DNA of 64,000 nucleotides, taken from contig CALTTS010000005.1 in NCBI GenBank assembly GCA_943912265.1, positions 89,686-153,685 of the forward strand. The letters run 5' to 3'. The stretch comes from an uncultured Xanthomonas sp. GTDB lineage: Bacteria > Pseudomonadota > Gammaproteobacteria > Xanthomonadales > Xanthomonadaceae. Each line of letters begins with the position of its first letter. Positions within the stretch are counted from its first letter, which is position 1. Shown one piece after another: positions 30,663-41,150 of this stretch. The position numbers and the translations under genes are program-made. Below the pieces are notes generated by a model. The model did no database searches, was not told the DNA's origin, and saw only the letters and a program-made list of their open reading frames with translations.

Positions 30663-31940
30663 ATGAACGGCGATACGGCGGCCCGCGCGGCCGCACACGC
30701 GCCGACGCCGGACCCGGCGCCGACCTCCCTTCCCTACATCCGGCAGGGCACGGCCGAGTTCCGCCGTGCCAGCCTGGCGCTGTTCGCGTCCGGCTTCGCC
30801 ACCTTCGGCCTGCTCTACTGCGTGCAGCCGCTGCTGCCCGAGTTCTCGAAGGATTTCGGCGTCGGCGCGGCCGGCAGCGCGCTGGCGCTGTCGGTCAGCA
30901 CCGGCGTGCTGGCGGTGGCGATGATCTTCGCCGGCATCCTGTCCGACCGGATCGGGCGGCGGCCGGTGATGGCGGTGTCGCTGCTGGCCTCCTCGCTGCT
31001 GATGCTGCTGGTGGCGCTGATGCACCAGTGGCACGCGGTGCTGGTGCTGCGCACCCTGCTGGGGCTGACCCTCAGCGGCGTGCCGGCGGTGGCGATGACC
31101 TGGCTGGCCGAGGAGATGGACGGCGCCTCGCTCGGCCTGGGCATGGGCCTGTACATCGGCGGCAACGCGGTCGGCGGCATGAGCGGGCGCCTGATCGCCG
31201 GCGTGGTGGCCGACTACTGGGGCTGGCGCGCGGGCGTGGCCACGGTCGGCTGCATCGGCCTGCTGGCCACGGCGGTGTTCTGGAGCCGGCTGCCGCCCTC
31301 GCGCCATTTCGTGCCGCGGCGGCCGGACCTGCGCGCGCTGCCGGCCAGCTTCGCCGAACTGTTCCGCGATGCCGGCCTGCCGTGGCTGTTCGCCGTGGGC
31401 TTCGTGCTGCTGGGCGTGTTCGTGACGATGTACAACTACCTCGGCTACCACCTGCTGGCGCCGCCGTACCGGTTGAGCCAGACCGTGGTCGGGCTGATCT
31501 TCACCGTGTACCTGATCGGCAGCTTCAGCTCGGCGTGGATGGGCCAGCTGGCCGGGCGCATCGGCCGCGGCCGCGTGCTGGGCATCTCGCTGGGGCTGAT
31601 CCTCGCCGGGGTGGCGCTGCTGGCCCTGCCGTCGCTGTGGGTGATGGCGCTGGGCATCACCCTGGTGACCTTCGGCTTCTTCGGCGGCCACTCGGTGGCC
31701 AGCAGCTGGGTCGGCAGCCGCGGCGGCCGGCACCGGGCCGAGGCCTCGGCGCTGTACCTGTTCGGCTACTACCTCGGCTCCAGCGTCGCCGGTGCGCTGG
31801 GCGGAGTGTTCTACACCTCCCGCGGCTGGGCCGGCGTGTGCGCGTTCGGCGCGGTGCTGGCGCTGGCCGGGCTCGGCCTGGCGTGGCGGCTGTCGCGGCT
31901 GCGTTCGGCGCATCCGGTGACGATGCCGGCGGCGGGCTGA
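30663..31940 (+). CDS. Major facilitator superfamily transporter (YnfM-like)
   Basis: A 425-residue twelve-helix inner-membrane MFS transporter, closest in style to E. coli YnfM drug/proton antiporters. The loop 2-3 motif is GILSDRIGRRPVMAVSLL. Helices are evident from about residue 37 (LALFASGFATFGLLYCVQPL) to near residue 415, with a second loop motif at GQLAGRIGRGRVLG. An in-frame ATG at 30594 would add 23 residues without added homology, so I prefer 30663. The substrate is unknown. It ends 3 bp from the stop of a convergent LysR gene; YnfM genes often sit next to a LysR regulator. Confidence 0.9.
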   Translation: MNGDTAARAAAHAPTPDPAPTSLPYIRQGTAEFRRASLALFASGFATFGLLYCVQPLLPEFSKDFGVGAAGSALALSVSTGVLAVAMIFAGILSDRIGRRPVMAVSLLASSLLMLLVALMHQWHAVLVLRTLLGLTLSGVPAVAMTWLAEEMDGASLGLGMGLYIGGNAVGGMSGRLIAGVVADYWGWRAGVATVGCIGLLATAVFWSRLPPSRHFVPRRPDLRALPASFAELFRDAGLPWLFAVGFVLLGVFVTMYNYLGYHLLAPPYRLSQTVVGLIFTVYLIGSFSSAWMGQLAGRIGRGRVLGISLGLILAGVALLALPSLWVMALGITLVTFGFFGGHSVASSWVGSRGGRHRAEASALYLFGYYLGSSVAGALGGVFYTSRGWAGVCAFGAVLALAGLGLAWRLSRLRSAHPVTMPAAG

Positions 31941-31943
31941 GTT

Positions 31944-32855
31944 TCAGCCGGCCGCGGCGGTCTCGCGCAGCAGTTCGACGAAGCGCCGCACCAGCGCCGA
32001 ACGCTCGTCGCGGCGGCAGGCCACGTGCACGTCGGAGCTGGCATCGCGGTCGGCCAGCGGCACGAAGCGCACGCCCTCCACCCGGATGTGCTCGCACGAG
32101 GCGGGCAGGATCGACACCCCCAGCCCGGCCGACACCAGCCCGATGATGGTCGAGGATTCGTGCGCTTCCTGGGCGATGCGCGGGGTGAAGCCGGCGCGGC
32201 TGCACAGGGCGATGACCTGGTCGTGGATGCCGGCGCCGGCGCTGCGGGCGAAGGTGACGAAGGGCTCCTGCGCCAGCCGGCGCAGCGGCAGCGCCGGGCG
32301 CTGCAGGTCGAGCGCCGCCAGCGCGGGGTGGTCCTCGCGCAGCACGGCGGCGAGCGGGTCGCGGAACAGCGGCCGCGAGACCAGCGCCTCCGGCAGCGCG
32401 CGCCGGCGGATGATGCCCAGGTCCAGGCGGCGGTCGAGCAGGGCGTCGATCTGCTGCAGGGTGTTCATTTCCAGCAGGTGCAGGCGCACGGCCGGGGCCT
32501 GCCGGCGGAAGGCGAAGATCGCGCCGGGGATCTGCGGCGACAGCGGCGTGGCGCGGGTCATGCCGATGCGCAGCTCGCCGGTCTCGCCGCGCTGCGCGCG
32601 CCGGGCCTGCTCGATGGCCGCGTCGACGCGCTCGAGGATGGCCCGTGCCTCGGCGAGGAAAGCGCGGCCGGCTTCGGTCAGCTCGACCCGGCGGCTGTCG
32701 CGCAGGAACAGGCGCACGTCCATCTCGCGCTCCAGCTGGCGGATCTGCTGGCTCAGCGGCGGCTGCGACATGCCCAGCCGCTCGGCCGCGCGGCCGAAGT
32801 GCAGCTCGTCGGCGACGGCGACGAAATAGCGCAGATGGCGGAGTTCGATCGGCAT
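31944..32855 (-). CDS. LysR family transcriptional regulator
   Basis: A 303-residue LysR regulator. The N-terminal winged helix-turn-helix covers residues 1-65 (LRHLRYFVAVADELHFGRAA, SQPPLSQQIRQLEREMDV), followed by a linker helix and two effector-binding subdomains (GELRIGMTRATPL to the end). Length is typical. The closest style is the YnfL/BenM-like group beginning ELRHLRYFVAVAEE. It is convergent with the MFS transporter gene, only 3 bp between stops, and may control it through the palindrome at 30544-30562. Effector and targets are unknown. Confidence 0.93.
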   Translation of the reverse strand: MPIELRHLRYFVAVADELHFGRAAERLGMSQPPLSQQIRQLEREMDVRLFLRDSRRVELTEAGRAFLAEARAILERVDAAIEQARRAQRGETGELRIGMTRATPLSPQIPGAIFAFRRQAPAVRLHLLEMNTLQQIDALLDRRLDLGIIRRRALPEALVSRPLFRDPLAAVLREDHPALAALDLQRPALPLRRLAQEPFVTFARSAGAGIHDQVIALCSRAGFTPRIAQEAHESSTIIGLVSAGLGVSILPASCEHIRVEGVRFVPLADRDASSDVHVACRRDERSALVRRFVELLRETAAAG

Positions 32856-32907
32856 TGCGGCAGTGTAGGCGAAGCCGCCGCGCCGTCCGGCACGGTGCCG
32901 GAAGCGG

Positions 32908-33879
32908 TTACCGCTCGGAGTCGCCGGACTCGTAATAAGAAGACCTGCTGAAAAGATCGGGTTTTATAAGTTCAACAAATGCACGGGCCTGCGGCGACAG
33001 GTATTTGCCCTTGCGCACCACCACGCCGTAGCTGCGCGAGGGGAAATAATCCTTCAGCGAGCGCGCCAGCAGCTTGCCGCGGTCGGCCTCGGTCAGGCAG
33101 ATCGACGGCACGATCGAGATGCCCATGCCCATCGCCACGTACTGCTTGATGATCTCCCAGCCGCCCACTTCCAGCGCCACCGTGTACGGCACGCGCGCCT
33201 GCTGGAAGGTCATGTCCACCAGCCGGTAGGTGATCTGCCGGCGCGGCGGCAGGATCAGCGGATAGGGCGAGAGGTCTTCCAGCGTGACGGCGGGCTTGTC
33301 GGCCAGCGGGTGGTCGGGCGGGGCGATCAGCATCGCCTCGAAGCGGTACACCGGCTCGTAGCTGAGGTCGGCCGGCACGTCGAGCATCGAACCCACCGCC
33401 AGGTCCACCGCGTCGGTGCGCAGCAGGTCGGTGCCGTCGGCACTGATGGCGTTGTGCAGGGTGAGCCGCACGTCGGGGTGGCGGCTGCGGAAATTGGCGA
33501 CGATCTTCGGCAAAAGATAGAGGATCGTCGAGGTATTGGCGGCGATGTTCAGTTCGCCCGCATCCAGCCCGAGCAGCTTCTGGCGGAACTCGCCCTCCAG
33601 CCCGTCCAGGCTTTCCACCAGCGGCTGGGCCATGTCGTAGAGCAGCTGGCCCTCGCGGCTGGGCAGCAGGCGGCGCCCGCTGCGCTCGAACAGCCGGACC
33701 CCGAGCTCGCGCTCCAGCGCCTGCAGTTGCAGGGTGATGGCCGGCTGGCTGACGAACAGGGCCTCGGCCGCGCGCGACACCGAGCCCAGCCGCACCGTCT
33801 GGCAGAACGCGCGCAGCGGTTTCAGGCGGTCGGCCTTGTAGGGGAAGCGCAGCGCGGCGCCGGATTTCGCGGTCTTCAT
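32908..33879 (-). CDS. LysR family regulator divergent from the glyoxylate-shunt genes
   Basis: A 323-residue LysR regulator of the CysB/CbbR-like type. The helix-turn-helix is at about residues 20-80 (LRAFCQTVRLGSVSRAAEAL, SQPAITLQLQALERELGV). The effector domain begins GELNIAANTSTILYLLPKIV and contains the conserved EVGGWEIIKQYVAMGMGISI segment. The start at ATG 33879 is preferred over ATG 33906, which adds nine unconserved residues and would overlap the promoter region. It is divergent from aceB, and the intergenic palindromes at 33899-33931 are good candidate sites, so it probably controls aceB-aceA. Its stop is 52 bp from the start of the other LysR gene. Confidence 0.92.
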   Translation of the reverse strand: MKTAKSGAALRFPYKADRLKPLRAFCQTVRLGSVSRAAEALFVSQPAITLQLQALERELGVRLFERSGRRLLPSREGQLLYDMAQPLVESLDGLEGEFRQKLLGLDAGELNIAANTSTILYLLPKIVANFRSRHPDVRLTLHNAISADGTDLLRTDAVDLAVGSMLDVPADLSYEPVYRFEAMLIAPPDHPLADKPAVTLEDLSPYPLILPPRRQITYRLVDMTFQQARVPYTVALEVGGWEIIKQYVAMGMGISIVPSICLTEADRGKLLARSLKDYFPSRSYGVVVRKGKYLSPQARAFVELIKPDLFSRSSYYESGDSER

Positions 33880-33898
33880 GGACCAAGTATAAGCATTG

Positions 33899-33931
33899 CT
33901 GATCAATCAGATTGACAAAACTGTTTTGTCA
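33899..33931. promoter_or_regulatory. Two palindromes in the LysR-aceB divergent promoter region
   Basis: CTGAT-CA-ATCAG (33899-33910) is followed by TGACAAAAC-T-GTTTTGTCA (33913-33931), a perfect 9-bp inverted repeat around one base. The A/T-rich patch is unlike the surrounding DNA. It overlaps a possible -35 TTGACA (33912-33917). These are likely operators for the divergent LysR protein. Confidence 0.6.
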
Positions 33932-33987
33932 TATACGAGAGGGTGGACGCACCTTGGCGGCCCGCATCACTGGTCAGGAGTTCCGCC

Positions 33988-35622
<1,635 letters not shown>

Positions 35623-35659
35623 CCCCACCCCGGTTCCACGGACATACAGAGAGACGACC

Positions 35660-36979
<1,320 letters not shown>

Positions 36980-36986
36980 GCCGCGC

Positions 36987-37022
36987 GCCTGCCGCCGTCC
37001 GTGCAGACGGGCGGCGGCAGGC
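36987..37022 (+). terminator. GC-rich hairpin after aceA
   Basis: GCCTGCCGCC (36987-36996) pairs perfectly with GGCGGCAGGC (37013-37022) seven bases past the aceA stop. The distal side reads CCGCTTCC, so there is no proper U-run; termination or 3'-end protection is likely but not certain. Confidence 0.6.
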
Positions 37023-37052
37023 CCGCTTCCGAGACCGGCCGGTGCCGGCTTC

Positions 37053-37067
37053 TGTTGCGACGCAACA
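37053..37067. promoter_or_regulatory. Perfect 15-bp palindrome upstream of the CNB-GGDEF gene
   Basis: TGTTGCG-A-CGCAACA is a perfect inverted repeat, about 90 bp before the start codon at 37156 and close to an A/T-rich patch (AAATCCGATTCGTGTATTC) suitable for a promoter. It looks like a repressor or activator site. I cannot name the binding protein. Confidence 0.5.
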
Positions 37068-37155
37068 AATCCGATTCGTGTATTCTCGAATGTCAAGGGT
37101 CGCCAGCGCAGCGTCATGCAGGGCCGGCCGAAGACAGGGATGCAGGGGTCCGTCG

Positions 37156-38208
37156 ATGAACCGCGATCAGGCCGCCGTGGCGGCATCCGGTGCTGCATTT
37201 GCCAAAGGCTCGAGCGATGGGGCCGATGCCGCCGTGCGCACGCCGCTGTCGTTTGCCGAATTCGCCCTGTTCCGCGAATGCGGCCATGCCCGGCAACTGG
37301 CCGCGGGCGAGGCGCTGTTCCGGCGCGGCGATCTGGGCACCTCGATGTACGTGATCGAGCAAGGCGCGGTGGAGCTGGACTTCGGCGAGGACCTCGCGAT
37401 CAAGCATCTGGGGGCGCTGGAGTTCTTCGGAGAGCTTGGCCTGCTGATCGGCAACCACGCGCGGACCGCCGACGCGGTGGCTTCCGCCGACACCACTTTG
37501 TACATGCTCGACCACGGCGAATTCCAGCAGCTGGTGGACCGCGACTCGGGGCTGGTGGCGTATTTCCTGCGGCGGGCCATCGGCCGGGTGGTGTTCAGCG
37601 AGCAGAGCCTGTTGCGGCAATTGCGCCGTCGCAACCAGGATCTGGAAGCCGCTCTGGACAACCTGCATGCGGCAACCCACCAGCTCAGCCAGACCAGCGA
37701 GCTGATCCGCGTGGACGAGCTGACCGGGCTCTACAACCGGCGCGGGCTGCACCTGCACCTGCAGGAGCGGCGGGCACAAGGCATGCCGGCCCGGCTGGGC
37801 CTGATCCTGATCGATTGCGACCGGTTCAAGCGGGTCAACGACGAATACGGCCACATCGTCGGTGACCGGGTGCTGCAAGGCATTGCCTCGGTCCTGCGTT
37901 CGGTGATCCGGCACGAGGACGTGGCTTGCCGCCTCGGTGGCGACGAGTTCTGCTTGCTGGTCCAGGCCGGTTCGCTCGAAGACGTGCAGCGGGTGGCCAC
38001 GCGCGTGCTCGATGCCACCCGCAACCAGCTGTCGCTGCCGCAGCACCCCCCGCGCATCTGCCCGGTCAGCGTCGGCGCCTGCCTGGTGGACGCCGGCCAC
38101 GACTGGGGCGACTGGTACGCCCAGGCCGACGAGGCGCTGTATCTGGCCAAGCGTCAGGGCGGCAATCGGGCGCAGTGGCGCGAGGTCGCGGCTCCGGCAC
38201 GGACATGA
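37156..38208 (+). CDS. Cyclic-nucleotide-binding domain plus GGDEF diguanylate cyclase
   Basis: A 350-residue soluble regulator. Residues about 38-150 form a cNMP-binding (CAP-like) domain, with the beta-barrel MYVIEQGAVELDFGE and the phosphate-binding cassette FGELGLLIGNHARTADAVA, whose Glu and Arg fit cyclic nucleotide binding. A coiled linker (RRRNQDLEAALDNLHAATHQ) leads to a GGDEF domain. The active site is GGDEF at 261-265, and an RxxD inhibitory site (RHED, 252-255) is five residues ahead, so c-di-GMP synthesis with product inhibition is expected. The ATG at 37156 is chosen over one at 37090 because the extra part is not protein-like. It overlaps the next gene as ATGA, implying a shared signalling task. 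Confidence 0.9.
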   Translation: MNRDQAAVAASGAAFAKGSSDGADAAVRTPLSFAEFALFRECGHARQLAAGEALFRRGDLGTSMYVIEQGAVELDFGEDLAIKHLGALEFFGELGLLIGNHARTADAVASADTTLYMLDHGEFQQLVDRDSGLVAYFLRRAIGRVVFSEQSLLRQLRRRNQDLEAALDNLHAATHQLSQTSELIRVDELTGLYNRRGLHLHLQERRAQGMPARLGLILIDCDRFKRVNDEYGHIVGDRVLQGIASVLRSVIRHEDVACRLGGDEFCLLVQAGSLEDVQRVATRVLDATRNQLSLPQHPPRICPVSVGACLVDAGHDWGDWYAQADEALYLAKRQGGNRAQWREVAAPART

Positions 38209-40706
38209 GCCAGGACGAACCGTCGCCAACGGACGCGGCAGACGGCGCCGCGGCAGCGCGGCTCAAGACGGTCCTGCTTGCCGACATCTGCGATTCCACG
38301 GCCATCGTCGAAAAGCTGGGCGATACCCATGCTGCGGACCTGTTCCGCGACCATGACCGGCTGGTCCTGCGGCTCCAGCAGCAATGGCACGGGCGGCTGA
38401 TTGACCGTTCGGACGGTTTGCTGATGCTGTTCGAGCGGCCGGTGGAAAGCGTCGGTTTCGCGCTCGATTACCTGCGCGGCCTCGACGAGTTGGGCAGGGT
38501 GCGTGAGATCCATCTGACTGCCCGCGCCGGCCTGCACGTCGGCGAAGTGCTGACCTGGCACAACAGCGAGGAAGCGGTGCGCGCCGGCGCCAAGCCGGTC
38601 GACGTGGAAGGCTTGGCCAAGCCGATGGCCGCGCGATTGATGGCCTTGGCCCGGCCGGGGCAGATCCTGTTGTCGGCGGTGGCCGAGTCGCTGGCATCCC
38701 GCGCGTCGGCCGAGCTGGAACAGGACGGCCGCCATCTGGTCTGGAAGCTCCACGGGCGCTGGCGTTTCAAGGGCATCCCGCAAGCGCAGGACGTGCATGA
38801 AGTCGGCGAGGTCGGCCGCGCGCCACTGCGTGCGCCCGCACCTTCGGCCAAGGCCTGGCGCGACCTGCCGCTCTGGCGCCGGCCCGCTGCCCTGGCCGCC
38901 GAAGTGCTGTTGCTGGCCGGCATCGGCCTCGCAGGCTGGTTGCTGACTCGGCCGCAACCGGCCATCGCCTTCAACGAGCGCGACTGGGTGGTGATGGGCG
39001 ACGTGCGCAACCTCACCGGCGAGAAGGTGCTCGACGATTCGCTGCAGCAGGCCTTCCGCATCAGCCTGGAGCAGTCGCGCCACGTCAACCTGCTCGGCGA
39101 CCTCAAGGTGCGCGACACGCTCAAGCTGATGCGCCGCCGCGACGATGCCCCGCTCGACCGTGCCACCGCTTCCGAGGTGGCCATCCGCGATGGCGCGCGC
39201 GCGGTGCTGCTGCCTACCGTGGCCGAGGTCGGTGGCCGGGTGAAGGTGAGCCTGGAGGTGGTCGACCCGGCCACGCAGGCCACGGTGTACGCCGAGTCTG
39301 CAAGCAGCCGCGGTCTGGACTCGGTGCTGGGTTCGGTGGATGCGGTCACGAGCCGGATGCGCGGCCACCTCGGCGAAAAGATGCAGGCGCTGAGCGCCAC
39401 GTCGACGCCGCTGCCGCAGGTGACCACGTCCAATCTGGATGCATTGCGTTCCTATGCGCTCGGCCAGCAGGCTTATGTAGACAGGCAGTTCAGTGATGCC
39501 GTCGACCTGTACAAGCAGGCACTGCAATTGGATCCGCAGTTTGCATTGGCCTGCATGGGCGTATTCCGTGCCGAGATTTCGCAAGGAAACTACCAACAGG
39601 CCGAGCCTTGGCTGCGCAGGGCGATTGCATTGCGTAATCATCTGGCCATGCGCGAGCAATTGTTCGTCGATGCATGGGCGGGTGAATTTTCCGAGCAACC
39701 AGCGCTGCACGCGCCCGGGAAATGGAAGGCGCTGGCAACCACGTATCCGGACTTTGGTGCAGCCAATGCGCGCTTGGCATGGTGGCAATACACGCTGGGG
39801 CATTACGAGGATGCCTACCAGTGGGCTGGCCGGGCTTCGTCGGACAAGGAGCCGCAGCGATACGCCGCCTTCGACACCATGGCGAGAGCGCGGCTGGCAC
39901 AGAACCATTACGACGAAGCCTTGGCCTTGTTCGCCGAGTCGGAGACGTTTGGCCGGATGCCGTTGTCGCGCCGGCATGCCTCGGCCTTGTTGGCCGCCCG
40001 GCGACAGACCGAGGCTGATGCCGCCATGGCCGGCCTGCGCCCCGGCAAGGGCGACGCATTCGCCTACATGGACAAGATCGCGTGGCGGCTGGATCGGGAC
40101 GACTGGGCAGGGGCTCGCGCGTTGGCCGAACAGGCTGCGGCAGACAGCGCCGAAGAGGAAGTGCTGGTGTCTGCACCCTTGCGCATCGCAAGGCTGTACG
40201 TGGACAGTCACTTCATCCCGGCGCCTGCCACGGCGGCATCCGCTCGCGCGTTGGCGAAGGAAATGCTGGACATGGCGGGCACGGCCAACCCGGCGATGAC
40301 CGACGTGTTGCAGCAGCTTGGGATTGCTGCCTTGCGTGTGGGGCAGCGTGCCGAGGCGCGGCCGATGGAGGCCGGCTTGCTCGGCCGGGTGAGGAGCCTG
40401 GTCACTTCCACCGACCCGATGACGGCGGGCTTGGCCACCATGCTGGCTGCCGACGATGCGCGCCTGCGTGGGCAGCCTCGGCAGGCCATCGCCCTGCTAC
40501 GCGAGAAGATGGATGGCAGCGAGCATTTTCAGCTGCATGTCGCCCTGCGCGATGCGTTGCTTGCAGCCGGCGACCAAGTAGGCGCGGCACGCGAGCAGGG
40601 GTGGCTTGCACAGAACCGTGGCCGCGTCATCAGCGATCCGACGGGCGGGCAGGTGTTCATGCCGATGAACATCGTGGATACGGGCGGCTCTTCACCAAGG
40701 GAGTGA
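38205..40706 (+). CDS. Membrane cyclase-like TPR protein of a putative peptide modification system
   Basis: An 833-residue protein. Residues about 18-190 are a class III nucleotide cyclase homology domain: LLADICDST with the first metal Asp, IDRSDGLLMLFERP with the second, and RAGLHVGEV. The usual transition-state Asn appears replaced (AKPMAARL where VNxAARL is expected), so cyclase activity is doubtful. A single membrane segment at about 225-248 (AALAAEVLLLAGIGLAGWLL) precedes a TolB/FlgO-like region and many TPR-like helices to the end, probably periplasmic. From memory, the architecture matches the xanthomonad family called putative peptide modification system cyclase. The start overlaps the GGDEF gene as ATGA. 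It converges with the candidate peptide gene. Confidence 0.85.
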   Translation: MSQDEPSPTDAADGAAAARLKTVLLADICDSTAIVEKLGDTHAADLFRDHDRLVLRLQQQWHGRLIDRSDGLLMLFERPVESVGFALDYLRGLDELGRVREIHLTARAGLHVGEVLTWHNSEEAVRAGAKPVDVEGLAKPMAARLMALARPGQILLSAVAESLASRASAELEQDGRHLVWKLHGRWRFKGIPQAQDVHEVGEVGRAPLRAPAPSAKAWRDLPLWRRPAALAAEVLLLAGIGLAGWLLTRPQPAIAFNERDWVVMGDVRNLTGEKVLDDSLQQAFRISLEQSRHVNLLGDLKVRDTLKLMRRRDDAPLDRATASEVAIRDGARAVLLPTVAEVGGRVKVSLEVVDPATQATVYAESASSRGLDSVLGSVDAVTSRMRGHLGEKMQALSATSTPLPQVTTSNLDALRSYALGQQAYVDRQFSDAVDLYKQALQLDPQFALACMGVFRAEISQGNYQQAEPWLRRAIALRNHLAMREQLFVDAWAGEFSEQPALHAPGKWKALATTYPDFGAANARLAWWQYTLGHYEDAYQWAGRASSDKEPQRYAAFDTMARARLAQNHYDEALALFAESETFGRMPLSRRHASALLAARRQTEADAAMAGLRPGKGDAFAYMDKIAWRLDRDDWAGARALAEQAAADSAEEEVLVSAPLRIARLYVDSHFIPAPATAASARALAKEMLDMAGTANPAMTDVLQQLGIAALRVGQRAEARPMEAGLLGRVRSLVTSTDPMTAGLATMLAADDARLRGQPRQAIALLREKMDGSEHFQLHVALRDALLAAGDQVGAAREQGWLAQNRGRVISDPTGGQVFMPMNIVDTGGSSPRE

Positions 40707-40723
40707 AGCACGCGGCTTCACTC
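40701..40723. terminator. Hairpin shared by the convergent cyclase and peptide genes
   Basis: GAGTGAAGC (40701-40709) and GCTTCACTC (40715-40723) form a perfect 9-bp stem with a 5-nt loop. The stem includes the stop codon of the cyclase gene and ends 19 bp before the stop of the peptide gene. There is no U-run on either strand, so it is only a probable transcript-end element. Confidence 0.5.
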
Positions 40724-40741
40724 TCATGCGGTGGGTGGACG

Positions 40742-41059
40742 TCAGTGGCCTTGGCCCGCTTCCAGACAGAAGGGGTGATCGTATGGATTTACCCCGACCA
40801 ATTGCGCCAGAAGCATGGCACGGGCAGCGGCAATGTCCTGCTTGCTCGCCAGCGTGCCGAAGCTCAGGCAGGACTCGCCACCATCCAGTGCCTGCACGAT
40901 GAAGTCGTCGCTGAGACCAAGCTGCTTCAAGGCCGCCGCCTTGTCGCTGGCAAACAGGCTGCGATAGGCGTCGTCCGTGCTCAGCAGCTCGAGCAATTGG
41001 GCGGCCGCGGCAGCGGGAAAGGGGAGGTGTGGCGTATTGCCTTCGGTTCCGGTGGGCAT
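40742..41059 (-). CDS. Candidate modified-peptide precursor with nitrile-hydratase-like leader
   Basis: A 105-residue small protein that looks like a ribosomal peptide precursor. Residues about 20-50 (QLLELLSTDDAYRSLFASDK then AAALKQLG) resemble the nitrile-hydratase-alpha-like leaders of some RiPPs. The C-terminal part has two cysteines, Cys64 (GGESCLSFG) and Cys98 (HPFCLEAGQGH), plus Ser and Thr that could be modified. AAGGAAG at 41068-41074 is a good ribosome binding site for the ATG at 41059. It is read against both neighbours: convergent with the cyclase-like gene and divergent from the SagB-type dehydrogenase gene. From memory it fits the putative modified peptide family seen with those two genes. 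No final product can be predicted. Confidence 0.8.
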   Translation of the reverse strand: MPTGTEGNTPHLPFPAAAAAQLLELLSTDDAYRSLFASDKAAALKQLGLSDDFIVQALDGGESCLSFGTLASKQDIAAARAMLLAQLVGVNPYDHPFCLEAGQGH

Positions 41060-41150
41060 TGCGGGGACTTCCTTGCGTGGAGGACGTGGCGGCCATCGCC
41101 GCCTTCTGATATCGGCACAATGACGGCACCCCTTGATGCCGGAAGTTTCC
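41060..41150. promoter_or_regulatory. Divergent control region of peptide and dehydrogenase genes
   Basis: Ninety-one bases separate the start of the peptide gene and the preferred start of the dehydrogenase gene. The region carries a ribosome binding site for each (AAGGAAG on the minus strand, GGAAG at 41141-41145 on the plus strand) and a more A/T-rich centre (TGATATCGGCACAATGA). Coordinated expression is likely; no operator was recognised. Confidence 0.4.

Noticed and set aside
41133..41150. TTG or ATG starts at 41133/41136 for the SagB-type dehydrogenase
   Set aside because: The extra residues are not conserved in my recollection of the family, and the ATG at 41151 has the better spaced GGAAG.
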